Shown here one piece after another: positions 1 through 8,700 of a stretch of DNA of 10,593 nt. The position numbers and the translations under genes were made by a program. Numbering within the stretch: position 1 is the stretch's first letter; every line of letters begins with the position of its first letter. The notes below the pieces were generated by a model. The model was not told where the DNA came from. It ran no database searches and saw only the letters and a program-made list of their open reading frames with translations. This DNA is from Porticoccaceae bacterium UBA4026 (GTDB lineage: Bacteria > Pseudomonadota > Gammaproteobacteria > Pseudomonadales > Porticoccaceae), in the NCBI GenBank assembly GCA_002382445.1, contig DGAQ01000060.1, positions 38,633 to 49,225 of the forward strand. The letters are read 5' to 3'.

Positions 1-797
1 GCGTATTCATGATCCTGTTGCCTGTCATCTTGGTATTGCATCTGCGACAATCCCCACAGACCAGCACCCTGAGTTTTCCACAACGGAAAATCGCCCTCAA
101 GGTCAGTGCTTTGATGCTGTTTTATTATCTGGGCGCCATTGTTGCGATTCAGCATCTACCTTTGGTAATGGCGGTGTTGCTATTTGGTTCATCACCCTTA
201 ATCGCATGGGCCCTGAACCTCATTATAGAAAAACGACTACCTGTTGGCGCGGAACTGACTCAGAGCTTGGGTGTGTTGCTGGGAATGGCCGGATTAGTCG
301 GCTTGGCGCTAAGTAAACATAAAGGCTCTGTGGCACCAGCCGATGCGCTACCCCTGCTCGGTTACCTTGGCGGTATCACGGCGGCGGTGGTAACAGTAAT
401 CAATGCCCGAATGCTGCGCAGGTCCGGTGACCAGGCACCCTCACCGTTGAGTATTTCAATGATAACGGCGACATTAGGTGCCCTACTGGCGCCATTGTTA
501 TTTATAGATTCGGCCGACTTGTTGGGCCGAATCCAAGAAAGCTGGCTTGCGCTACTAGGCTTAGGTACTCTGGCGACGTTGATACCAGGCTTTGCCATTG
601 CCCATGCCGCTTCACGATTGCCACCGACAGCCACATCGACAGTGTCAATCCAGCTCCAAGTGTGGACTATTATTCTCGGCTGGATAATTTTAAATGAGAC
701 ATTATCTGGGGTTCAAGTCGCAGCTGCGCTTGCAGTCATGCTAGGTACGGGTATCTGCTTATGGTATCCAGAACCACAAAGTAGCAAGGCACAGTGA
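1..797 (+). CDS. EamA-family (drug/metabolite transporter) permease, 5' end missing
   Basis: Inner-membrane transporter of the DMT/EamA superfamily; the substrate cannot be told from sequence. The reading frame is open to the window edge (codons for V-F precede the ATG at 9), and the visible protein of about 262 residues is shorter than the usual ~300, so the true start, with the first helix, is probably upstream. It is a string of hydrophobic helices from two EamA repeats. The first repeat has its conserved end in the stretch with E74-R75 before a Gly-rich helix (residues ~84-100). The second repeat has the matching L-N-E-T-L-S-G turn at ~227-233, followed by a last helix at ~235-252 and a short polar tail. 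It ends at TGA 795-797. The gene is 64 bp ahead of the choline dehydrogenase-like gene, but a small hairpin lies between, so cotranscription is uncertain. Family confident, substrate unknown. Confidence 0.88.
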   Translation, partial: VFMILLPVILVLHLRQSPQTSTLSFPQRKIALKVSALMLFYYLGAIVAIQHLPLVMAVLLFGSSPLIAWALNLIIEKRLPVGAELTQSLGVLLGMAGLVGLALSKHKGSVAPADALPLLGYLGGITAAVVTVINARMLRRSGDQAPSPLSISMITATLGALLAPLLFIDSADLLGRIQESWLALLGLGTLATLIPGFAIAHAASRLPPTATSTVSIQLQVWTIILGWIILNETLSGVQVAAALAVMLGTGICLWYPEPQSSKAQ

Positions 798-803
798 TTA
801 ATA

Positions 804-837
804 CTGCCAATTACCATCTGGCAGCCAGACAATTTTT
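804..837 (+). terminator. weak possible intrinsic terminator after the EamA gene
   Basis: Two mutually exclusive hairpins can form: CTGCCA (804-809) with TGGCAG (819-824), or TCTGG (817-821) with CCAGA (825-829). The second is followed after a few bases by a run of five T (833-837). The stems are short, so this may only attenuate transcription into the next gene. Confidence 0.3.
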
Positions 838-861
838 ATGATATTTTTTAGGGTATTTTGA

Positions 862-2547
862 ATGAAAAAAAGTTCACAGATTTACGATTACATTGTCGTG
901 GGCGCCGGTTCTGCCGGGGCAATTGTAGCTTCACGACTGAGCGAGGACCCTAAATCGTCTGTGTTGTTAGTTGAATATGGTGGCAGCGATAGCAGTATTT
1001 TCGTGCGCATGCCTACCGCGCTAGGCATTCCCATGAATACCCGTAAATATAACTGGGGATTTGAGTCTGCTCCCGAACCTTATTTAAATGATCGGAGAAT
1101 GAACTGTCCACGCGGCAAGGTCATTGGAGGCTCTTCATCGATCAACGGTATGGTCTATGTCAGAGGCCACGCGCTTGATTTTGACGAATGGGAAACCCAG
1201 GGTGCCACCGGATGGAATTACCAGAGCTGTCTGCCCTACTTTAAAAAATTGGAGAACCATCAATGTATCACTAGTGAATATACCGGCAACGACGGGCCGG
1301 TTGCGATTAGTGATGGTAATAACATGCGCAACCCCCTATATAGGGCATTTATTGACGCAGGTGTAGAGGCCGGATACAAAAAAACCGACGATTACAATGG
1401 TTATCGGCAAGAAGGGTTTGGCCAAAAGTTCATGAATGTTGATGGTGGTGTGCGTGCGTCTACTGGCTACGCCTATCTAAAAAGTGCAAAAAAGAGACCC
1501 AATTTAACGATCTTGAAGCATGCCTTAGTGACAAAAATTACTTTTGACGGAAAAACAGCGACGGGCATTCAGTGTGAGATAGGCGGTCGAGCTAAGACCT
1601 TTAAGGCACAACAGGAAGTGGTACTCTGCGCTGGTTCAATTGGGTCGCCTCAGTTACTACAGGTGTCTGGAGTTGGCCCCAGAGAAACACTAGCGGCGGC
1701 GGGTATCGACCTAGTACACCATTTACCTGGTGTTGGTGAAAACCTACAAGATCACTTGGAATTCAATTTTCAATATCGCTGCAAACAACCTATTACGCTT
1801 AATAGCGAATTAAATCTATTCAAAAAAGCCTTTATTGGTGCCAGATGGTTGCTATTTAAAACAGGTTTAGGCCGCACTAATCACTTTGAATCATGCGCGT
1901 TTATCCGATCCAAAGCCGGCGTGAAATGGCCTGATATCCAGTATCATTTTTTACCAGGCGCCATCAGCTATGATGGCACCCTTGCCTTTAAAGGCCATGG
2001 GTTTCAAGTTCATGCTGGGCACAATAAACCCACCAGTCGAGGTCATGTGCGGGTTGTCTCGGGCGACGTAAAGCAGCACCCGGAAATACAATTCAACTAC
2101 TTGGCCACAGAAGAAGACAAGCAAGGCTTTCGGGACTCTGTGCACCTGACGCGGGAAATTATGCACCAACCTGCCATGGATCCTTTTCGTGGTGAGGTTA
2201 TTCAGCCAACAGATGACGTACAAAGCAATGAACAAATAGATGCCTTTATCCGAGAGGCCGTTGATAGCGCCTACCACCCATCTTGTTCATGTAAAATGGG
2301 CGTTGATGCTATGGCTGTTGTAGATCCAGAGCTTAAAGTACACGGCCTCTCAAACATAAGGGTTATCGACTCTTCGGTATTCCCTACCATCCCTAATGGT
2401 AATTTAAATGCGCCCACTATGATGGTGGCAGAACGGGGAGCTGACTTAATTAAAGGCAATATACAACCTCCCTTAGCCGTGGCAGTATATACAGATGAAC
2501 ACTGGCAAGAGCGGCAAAAGGAAGGGACCGCTAAACGGACCCGCTGA
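862..2547 (+). CDS. betA: GMC-family FAD oxidoreductase, choline dehydrogenase (BetA)-like
   Basis: Flavoprotein alcohol dehydrogenase. In true BetA it oxidises choline to betaine aldehyde (and on to glycine betaine), feeding the respiratory chain from the inner membrane. The 561 residues match the usual BetA length. An N-terminal Rossmann motif G14-x-G16-x-x-G19 binds the FAD ADP moiety. GMC signature 1 is at about R84-N95 (R-G-K-V-I-G-G-S-S-S) and signature 2 at G258-P273 (ending S-G-V-G-P). The catalytic His is H472 in H-P-S-C-S-C-K-M-G, and the second active-site residue is N516 in G-N-L-N-A-P-T. From memory the whole chain is colinear with E. coli BetA, including Y-N-W near residue 54 and the V-G-E-N-L-Q-D-H block. 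The ATG at 862 has a weak AGGG 8 bp upstream and puts the FAD motif at the normal distance. No betB, betI or betT lies next to it, so another alcohol substrate is possible. It is followed 87 bp later by a desaturase-family gene on the same strand. Confidence 0.85.
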   Translation: MKKSSQIYDYIVVGAGSAGAIVASRLSEDPKSSVLLVEYGGSDSSIFVRMPTALGIPMNTRKYNWGFESAPEPYLNDRRMNCPRGKVIGGSSSINGMVYVRGHALDFDEWETQGATGWNYQSCLPYFKKLENHQCITSEYTGNDGPVAISDGNNMRNPLYRAFIDAGVEAGYKKTDDYNGYRQEGFGQKFMNVDGGVRASTGYAYLKSAKKRPNLTILKHALVTKITFDGKTATGIQCEIGGRAKTFKAQQEVVLCAGSIGSPQLLQVSGVGPRETLAAAGIDLVHHLPGVGENLQDHLEFNFQYRCKQPITLNSELNLFKKAFIGARWLLFKTGLGRTNHFESCAFIRSKAGVKWPDIQYHFLPGAISYDGTLAFKGHGFQVHAGHNKPTSRGHVRVVSGDVKQHPEIQFNYLATEEDKQGFRDSVHLTREIMHQPAMDPFRGEVIQPTDDVQSNEQIDAFIREAVDSAYHPSCSCKMGVDAMAVVDPELKVHGLSNIRVIDSSVFPTIPNGNLNAPTMMVAERGADLIKGNIQPPLAVAVYTDEHWQERQKEGTAKRTR

Positions 2548-2634
2548 ATGAAACTAAGATTGTTGGGTTAGCTTAATTATTTTAGTTAAGGGTAAGACCC
2601 GCTAAACACTATGCCTACAAAGGTCCTGTAATTA

Positions 2635-3729
2635 ATGACAGTAGTTACGCAAGAAAATAAAATGGATCTAGCCCTCGCCTCAGGTGGTGGTGAAGTTATC
2701 GGCCCCTTAACCGAAACTGTGCAAACTGCCAGTGATATCATCTGGAATATGGTTGCCGCCAACCTCCCCAGAGACTTGCATTGGCAATTTATTCTTGTCA
2801 CCCTAATCATTGCAGCTTTTATATGGCTTATTAGAGGTGGGCGCGGATCCCGCGATGCCGCCGGGCGGGAGAGAAAAGCTGATTTTCTGCAATTCTTGTT
2901 CCCTAAAGACATTTATACTCATGTCTCTGCCCGAGTGGATATCTGGTTATGGGTCACCGAGCGTCTGCTGCGCCCATTTTGGGTCGTTGGCTTACTGGCG
3001 ACAGTCGGCCCCAGCACAGAAACTGCAGTCATTGGCGTTCTGCAATGGACGCTAGGAGCGACACCTGCAATAGCAGTTAATTATGGGTGGATGTTGCTGT
3101 ACAGTCTGGTTACCTTGCTATGCTACGATTTTGTCTTCTTTCTGATTCACTACACCATGCACAAGGTGCCGGCTTTGTGGGTTTTGCACAAGGTGCATCA
3201 TTCAGCAGAGGTACTAACACCGCTGACCCGATACCGGGAGCACTTTTTGGCAGGACCTATTTGGGCCGCAGGTGGCGCGTTTAGCTATGGTCTGATCGGA
3301 GGGCTGTTTGCTTGGTTATTTAACGGTGAACTTATTGCTGCAACATTATTTAACATCGGCTTTTTTGCCTTATTATTCGGCTTTAATGGCTCTTTTCGGC
3401 ATTATCACGTGCAATTTAATTATCCTCGGAGGCTTTCTTTATGGCTGCATAGCCCGGCGATGCATCATGTTCACCACAGTTATTTACCACAACATTGGGA
3501 CGCAAATTTTGCCGCCGTAACCAGTATTTGGGACCGCTTGTTTGGCACCCTTTATATTCCTCAGAAAGACGAGTACACACCCTGGGGTATCGGGCCCAAC
3601 ACGCAGTCTGAATATCGCTCTTACTGGCAAAACACTGTTGGTCCTTTTAATGACTGGTACAAGATGCTGATAAAGGGGAATTCACCCCAGGACGACGCCA
3701 CAAAGACGGGTGCCATCGAAAAAAATTAG
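2635..3729 (+). CDS. sterol desaturase / fatty acid hydroxylase family membrane protein
   Basis: Integral membrane di-iron oxygenase of the fatty acid hydroxylase superfamily, members of which hydroxylate or desaturate sterols, carotenoids and lipid chains; the substrate here is unknown. The histidine ligand boxes are intact: H172-x3-H176, H185-x2-H188-H189 and H277-x2-H280-H281. Hydrophobic helices are seen at about 50-66, 112-124, 149-171 and 206-250 (probably two passes), placing the boxes on one membrane face. At 364 residues it is longer than the catalytic core, with an N-terminal arm of about 45 residues and a polar tail. The ATG at 2635 follows an AAAGG stretch at 2619-2623. A second ATG at codon 10 would remove only nine residues and cannot be excluded. 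An ATG at 2611 is in frame but closed by a stop after six codons. It may share a transcript with the upstream GMC oxidoreductase, which would suit an alcohol or lipid oxidation step, but no pathway is proven. Confidence 0.88.
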   Translation: MTVVTQENKMDLALASGGGEVIGPLTETVQTASDIIWNMVAANLPRDLHWQFILVTLIIAAFIWLIRGGRGSRDAAGRERKADFLQFLFPKDIYTHVSARVDIWLWVTERLLRPFWVVGLLATVGPSTETAVIGVLQWTLGATPAIAVNYGWMLLYSLVTLLCYDFVFFLIHYTMHKVPALWVLHKVHHSAEVLTPLTRYREHFLAGPIWAAGGAFSYGLIGGLFAWLFNGELIAATLFNIGFFALLFGFNGSFRHYHVQFNYPRRLSLWLHSPAMHHVHHSYLPQHWDANFAAVTSIWDRLFGTLYIPQKDEYTPWGIGPNTQSEYRSYWQNTVGPFNDWYKMLIKGNSPQDDATKTGAIEKN

Positions 3730-3738
3730 CTGCCTCGG

Positions 3739-3764
3739 CACTCTAAAAAGAGTGGCTATTTTCT
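3739..3764 (+). terminator. short intrinsic terminator after the desaturase gene
   Basis: CACTCT (3739-3744), an AAAA loop and AGAGTG (3749-3754) form a perfect 6-bp stem, followed by a T-rich stretch (3757-3764). It starts 10 bp after the desaturase stop codon. The stem is short and the T tract interrupted, so efficiency is uncertain. Confidence 0.5.
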
Positions 3765-4293
3765 CCCATAACAGAAGCCGAAATCCTTAACTATAGTGAT
3801 GCCCGTGATGCAGGACACCATCGCTTTTACAAACAAACCTTTCTAAAAACATGCCCATTTAAGTGGACAGTAATTTACTTTGTTATTGGGTGATTCTGGT
3901 AAAGAAGGTTTTACTGCTGGCCCCAGATATCAACTGTTATCTTGGCTTGATCGTAAGATAAACAAAGAACTCAGACTGTTTGTGACTGGGCAAAGATAAG
4001 CCCAGGTAGTAAAAAGATCACCTACACCACTGAGATAAGCCGTTTATGAATACAGGTAGTGCATTGGCATCAGCCCATCTATAGATAGATATTATGCCCA
4101 CGAAAAATGGGATGATTATGGATTTAAATCGCCTGATATTACGGAGAATAACAGGCCCCGGATCCAGTTCTTCTCACCGAGATCACGCGTCATTTATATA
4201 CCATAAAGTAATTTAGGTAAGGGTATTCTAAAGAGCCTCGAAAACGGAAAGTTGAAATCAATAATAAAAACCGGCAGAGTGAGTTCAAATTAG
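3747..4293 (+). pseudogene. possible decayed protein-coding remnant (unrecognised)
   Basis: This stretch has no open frame of useful length, yet the + strand translation reads like eroded protein. An open run from 3747 to 3890 contains N-Y-S-D-A-R-D-A-G-H-H-R-F-Y. It hits TGA at 3891, but a +1 shift there continues through G-P-R-Y-Q-L-L-S-W-L-D-R to TAA 3997. The same frame goes on past stops at 4036 and 4057, into a clean 48-codon run (4060-4203, with Y-A-H-E-K-W-D-D-Y-G-F) and another to TAG 4291. The family is not recognised. Stop density is only modestly below chance, so the case rests on the protein-like residue pattern and continuity with one frameshift. Alternatively this is plain non-coding DNA. 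It lies on the same strand as the flanking genes. Confidence 0.28.
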
Positions 4294-4383
4294 TGACAAT
4301 ATTTGGCTTGAGTAACTGTCTTATACCTGAGAGTTTCTGCAGAACCGCCTTAGCCATCTAGTAACAATAGGTAGATAAGCTAA

Positions 4384-4797
4384 ATGATTTCAGAGTCAAA
4401 GTTAAAAGATGCTGAGCGTATCGTTCGAATTACGATGATACTAATACTGTTAACTGCTGGTACCAGTAAGTTTTTTAGCCAGGGTGGATTTTTTGAGTAT
4501 TACTCTCAATTATTCCAAGGAGATTTAAGGATTAATTTGGCGCCATTCCTGGTCAATTTTTATCTAGAGCTAATCCCCTTTATTGAGATACTTCTTGGCT
4601 TGGCATTACTAAGCAATAAAAATAAGGTCTACGCTGTTTATGGCTGGTTTATTTTTATGTTAAGTTTATTATTCGGTCATTATATTTTACAAGAATGGTC
4701 TTCTGTTAATCAGATGTTAAGCTATATTTTCCTTGGCTTATTATGCTTAATTTTACCCAATCATTCTTTTTGGTTTAGCCGCGACATCTCTAGTTGA
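4384..4797 (+). CDS. DoxX/MauE-like small integral membrane protein
   Basis: A 137-residue protein with four hydrophobic helices at about 13-27, 54-77, 83-102 and 110-125. The first helix ends in the G-T-S-K-F turn typical of DoxX-like and MauE-like proteins, and a Pro/Glu-containing second helix (L-I-P-F-I-E-I-L-L-G) matches the same fold. In these families the protein sits in the inner membrane and is linked to redox or disulfide chemistry (quinone-linked oxidation, methylamine dehydrogenase maturation), but many members are uncharacterised and no partner gene is visible here. The ATG at 4384 has AGGTAG at 4369-4374 about nine bases upstream. It stands alone between two gene-poor stretches, and its AT-rich codon use differs from the desaturase upstream. 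Fold family likely; role unknown. Confidence 0.72.
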   Translation: MISESKLKDAERIVRITMILILLTAGTSKFFSQGGFFEYYSQLFQGDLRINLAPFLVNFYLELIPFIEILLGLALLSNKNKVYAVYGWFIFMLSLLFGHYILQEWSSVNQMLSYIFLGLLCLILPNHSFWFSRDISS

Positions 4798-4803
4798 CGT
4801 GTA

Positions 4804-4947
4804 ATGGCGTCAAATTTACTCGAACCATTTACGGCAACCAGCTTCAATCAGCATTTATTACTGGATATCATCTACAGCATAGTTACAGATACCATGCCAT
4901 GCGGCCTAGAGATTAGGTTGCAGTATTTTAAAGAATACTTGGAATAG
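4804..4947 (+). CDS. doubtful 47-codon ORF after the DoxX-like gene
   Basis: An ATG six bases after the DoxX-like stop opens a frame of 47 codons ending at TAG 4945-4947. The peptide has a hydrophobic patch (L-L-L-D-I-I-Y-S-I-V) and an amphipathic, charged end. No ribosome binding site is visible ahead of the ATG, no family is recognised, and a run of this length is not rare by chance. Its only support is close spacing to the previous gene. It could also be a remnant. Confidence 0.15.
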   Translation: MASNLLEPFTATSFNQHLLLDIIYSIVTDTMPCGLEIRLQYFKEYLE

Positions 4948-4961
4948 GGGTAAGGTTAATC

Positions 4962-5068
4962 ACGACTGCCACTACAGCCCAAAAACAAAAATAGTGGTAG
5001 GTCCGCGAGGTAAGTTCGACTCCAATCGTCAAAAAGGGCAATCAGTTTTCTGATTGCCCTTTTTGACG
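4962..5068 (+). ncRNA. candidate small RNA ending at a strong terminator
   Basis: Upstream of the terminator, CCACTA and TAGTGG (extended by a G-T, a T-A and a C-G pair) form an imperfect stem closing an A-rich loop. Then comes GTTCGACTCC at 5014-5023, which resembles a tRNA T-arm consensus, then the terminator hairpin. The flanks of the T-arm-like motif do not pair as a T stem and no acceptor stem matches, so this is not a tRNA. A structured leader, an A-rich linker and a strong terminator with no adjacent + strand gene would suit a small RNA or the relic of a tRNA gene. No clear promoter was found. Confidence 0.2.
5027..5068. terminator. perfect 19-bp stem bidirectional intrinsic terminator
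   Basis: Bases 5027-5045 pair perfectly with 5050-5068 around a TTTT loop. The GC-containing core GGGCAATCAG is flanked by AAAAA on the left and TTTTT on the right, so a terminator with a U tract forms on both strands. On the - strand it lies about 150 bp after the NTF2-like stop and should end that operon. On the + strand it stops read-through from the DoxX-like side. Confidence 0.92.
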
Positions 5069-5217
5069 AACACCGGTTTGTAGCTTACTACTTGGGTTCA
5101 ATTTCATAAGCTATACAAGCATATTTTGCTAGATGTTTAGATAATAACTTTAAAAATCCTTGTGTCGATGGTTCACCCCTCCCTCGTGCCACACTTTTTT
5201 CTCTTCACTTCAAATGG

Positions 5218-5700
5218 TTATTCTGTCAGTTCGTCCCATTCGACTTGGGTGGCGTCTTCCATTTGACGTTCCATTATAGTCAACCAGTTACCATTTTGCT
5301 TGATGAGCAAGTCTTCGAAATGAACTAGGTAAGCTGTTTCTTCGCCTGCTCTATTGGTAATGCTATATCGAAAGATGCCCGTTTCGAGAGAAGTAGTTTC
5401 ACCATGTCTATGCTCTGAAAATCTGAAAGCAACTGTTGCTGCACTACCTTCTGCGGCCAATGTCACACCATCAAGCCGCCACTTGGCAATCGCTTCACTG
5501 ATTGGACTGCTACTTTGTGCTGTCACAAGAATTGCGTCTTTGTGATATGTAGCCGCCATCGCATCAAAATCACCCACCTCCACTGTGCGAGTGACTTCAG
5601 CATAACTTGATTCATGCGGCGTATCCGACGCCATCAAAAATGCTGGGGCCAATAGAAATGTCGCGACGCTCAAAGCCCCTGTAAATTTATTTCGCTTCAC
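5218..5700 (-). CDS. small exported NTF2/SnoaL-like protein
   Basis: A 160-residue protein with a signal peptide (positively charged start, hydrophobic core at about 8-23, likely cleavage near A24-S25) and then an NTF2-like alpha/beta domain at about 30-148. The domain opens with helix 1 and the V-G-D-F-D-A-M-A-A-T-Y turn (42-52) seen in SnoaL/DUF4440-type proteins, runs through strands that include a Thr/Arg-rich segment (88-113), and ends with N-G-N-W-L (136-140) and an acidic tail. Such domains can be enzymes, binding proteins or immunity-like partners; nothing here fixes the role. The start is GTG at 5700, which overlaps the end of the large surface-protein gene by 14 bp. It has no clear ribosome binding site, and the next Met (residue 23) would destroy the signal peptide, so translation is probably coupled to the upstream gene. 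It likely acts in the periplasm. Confidence 0.78.
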   Translation of the reverse strand: MKRNKFTGALSVATFLLAPAFLMASDTPHESSYAEVTRTVEVGDFDAMAATYHKDAILVTAQSSSPISEAIAKWRLDGVTLAAEGSAATVAFRFSEHRHGETTSLETGIFRYSITNRAGEETAYLVHFEDLLIKQNGNWLTIMERQMEDATQVEWDELTE

Positions 5701-8700
5701 TTATGTTTTCATAAGTTTTAAGCAATCGGCGTCGCGCCATCAACATTAGGGCTGCTAGCATCAATAAAATCAAAGATAAATCAGATTGACCTTCACCTAC
5801 AGTACAACCACCGCCGCCGGACTTCTTCACTGTGACGACACTAGAGGTAATAGACGTAGAGTCTGTACCATCGCTAATGGTTGCCGTGATCGTTAGATCA
5901 CCTCCAGACTTACCTGGCGTTAGCGTCGCGGTATAAACACCCTCACCGGCTTCTGAAAAGCTCCCAATAGTCGAGTCGGACAGACTAGCCGTCGCTGTGA
6001 TAGTCATACCCTCTAGGTTACGTCCATCAGAATCGACAGCTGTCACTGTAATTTCAGCAGTTTCAGATCCACCAGCTTTGATTTCAGCAACACTAATAGT
6101 AATCGTACTGTCACTACTTGGGGGGCCAAAGTACAGGGTAGCAATACCACTTGGATCTGTCACAGTTCCATCTGCTACGCCGTCGGCGTCATTTGGACCA
6201 CCATCCTCGATCAATAACTGTACGCAGGTAGCGCCTACTGTTAATCCATCAGTGTAGCTTGCACTGCCAGCCTCTGGGCATGTTCCATTTGCCGCTGTAG
6301 TAGAGCTAATAGCATTGGTCGCATTCTCTACAAACGCCTGCCAACCGATATTAGCATCAAGGAACTTCCTCACTACGGCATTTTCTGGGACAGCAATATT
6401 CAGCGGAAGTACTATGTTATACGAGGCTCCAGCTTGAGCACCTGAAACCTCAAAATCAAACAAGCCGCCAAGATAATCATAGTCAGCCTCAGCTGATCCA
6501 ACGTCTTCTTCAGAAATGCCGACCCCATTATTGCCTGTTGCAAGAGCTGTGTCGCCAAGAGAGATCTTGGTTCCCACAGAAGATTGCATAACCATTTCAC
6601 CACTGGTTGGCGCAAGATAAGATTCTACAATATTATCCTGATAATCTGGTATGCCGTCATCGTCGCTATCGCCATAGCCTTCGACGGCATCGCTAACACC
6701 ATCCCCATCGGAATCGGTATCTCCAAGAACTGGGGCTACCGCCAATATTTTAATCGAAGCTGTATCGGAGGTAGTCAATAATGTAGTGCCACTATCTGTA
6801 ACAGAGGCGCCAGCATTAACAATCGTGTCCCCTAGAGTAGCAGGATCAAAGGTCGCCACGGCGCCATCAATAACAGCGCTAGGCATATCAGAAACTGCAG
6901 TCGCCCATGCAAAGGTGTGTGTATCACCGACATTAACATCAGTGTAGCTAGCAGTGACAGTGACCAGGCCACCATCAGACGAAACTATACGACCGGCTCT
7001 GCCACTCTGAGTAACCACCAATGACAACATTGGCGCAACATTTTCTTCAACAATAGTCACTGTTCTCTCAATAACCGATCCGAGAGCCGCATTAGTCGGA
7101 GTTTCCAGTGTAATTATCACTGTTTCCTCAGACTCCGCTTGGCCATCCGCGGTAATGCTTAAAGTAACCATTCCCTTAGTGCCTTCAGCAATCACAATGG
7201 AGTCAGCACTAGCCGTAACGTCACCTGCAGATGCAGTACCGCCTAGACTTATTGGAATTGTTACTGGATAAGCTGCCGCTGGACCGCTCAGTTCAACACT
7301 AACATCAACCGTGGCCCCCTCAACCGTAATAGATGATGGCGTGAGATTCGCCAAAGGCATAATCTCAACACTTTGCACTGCACTCGAGCTATTACCCGCA
7401 GCATCTGAAATCGACCATGTGATTGCGTACAGACCCGACTTAAACGGCCCAATGGCACTTGGGGTTGGTGACAGAGCGCCATCCTTATTATCCACAGCGG
7501 AGGCATCACCTAAGATAACATCTGTCATACGACCAGTAGCGGCCATACTTATATCTGCAGGGATCGTTAGTTCTGGAGCCAACTCGTCCCTAGTAGGATC
7601 TGAGCCACCAGTATATTCGTCAAGGTTACTAATGCCGTCGCCATCTAAGTCACCCGCAGCATCAGATCCATCTTCTGGATCTAAGCCATTCGCAGTTTCA
7701 TAAAAGTCAGGCAGACCATCGCCATCAGTATCTAAAACAACCAATGTAATACTCGCCGAATCAGTCGTTGTATTACCTGCGGCATCTGATACGGAGAAGG
7801 TAACTACAGTCACTCCAACCGGGTATTCATCAAGGCCATCATTAGTAATGATTAACGTCGAATCATCATCTTTGTTGTCCGTCGCTACAGCCGCGGCAAT
7901 AAACTCCGCAATAGCCGGATCGCTAGAGGCTAAGACACTGTTTGGCATATCAACATTGATGCTGATCGAATCAGCGATAGTAAGCTCTGGTGCAATTGGG
8001 TCTAAGCTAACATTAACAACTGTTGTCACTGTTGCCTGATTACCTGCAGCATCAACCGCAGTAAAGGTGACGGTTGTAGTTCCAAATGGGTACGTCTCAG
8101 TCGGCGCATTATTATCGACTGCGACATCCCCATCAACGTTATCAGTTGCAGTAACTCCAGCTAGGAAGTCTACGATTGCCTGAGTGCTAGCGGCCAAACC
8201 GCTTTCATCACCTAGGACCACAAGTATAGCTGGCGCATTAATTACCGGTTCAGTTTGATCTGTAACGGTAATTACAGCAGTCGCATTACCAACATTACCC
8301 GCAGCATCTGTTGCAGTGAACGTAACGGTTGTCGGACCTAACACTAATACCGGGGGCGCATTATTGGAAACCGTAAGATCTGCATCCACATTGTCGCTAA
8401 CAGTTGCTCCACCAAGGAATGCCGTAATGTCAGCATCAGTTGCGGAAGTCCCGTTGGCGTCCGTCGCCGCTACAGTTATGTCTGCTGGAGTAGATACAAC
8501 AGGCTTATCCTGATCCCTGACCGTAATTACAGCTGAGGCCGTACCAGTGTTACCCGCAGCATCAGTCGCGGTAAATACTACAGTAGTCGCACCCAGCGGG
8601 AACGTGGCAACACCATCATTAGTAATCGTTACGCTAGTATCAACATTATCAGTTACTGATGCGCCGGCTAAGAAAGCAGCAATGGCACTATTGGTGGCAA

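Larger units (their letters stand above)
4798..5217. other. gene-poor convergent intergenic region
   Basis: Between the converging DoxX-like gene (+) and the NTF2-like gene (-) there are 420 bp without a convincing gene. It holds the doubtful 47-codon ORF, a possible small-RNA segment with an imperfect hairpin (about 4965-5003), and the strong bidirectional terminator at 5027-5068. Nothing recognisable was seen from 5069 to 5217 on either strand. Confidence 0.6.

Noticed and set aside
362..634. - strand open frame inside the EamA gene, and others inside the GMC and desaturase genes
   Set aside because: They lie wholly within genes whose family motifs are clear on the + strand, and their translations look non-protein-like.
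4922..4939. AGTATT/AATACT inverted repeat
   Set aside because: AT-only 6-bp stem with no T tract; too weak to call a terminator or operator.
5014..5030. tRNA gene suggested by GTTCGACTCC
   Set aside because: Bases flanking the loop do not form a T stem, no acceptor stem partner exists upstream, and there is no CCA end. At best a relic.
5166..5195. Second tRNA-3'-end-like sequence (GGTTCACCCC followed by CTCGTGCCACA)
   Set aside because: It lacks the conserved A in the T loop and has no matching upstream arms. Probably chance resemblance.
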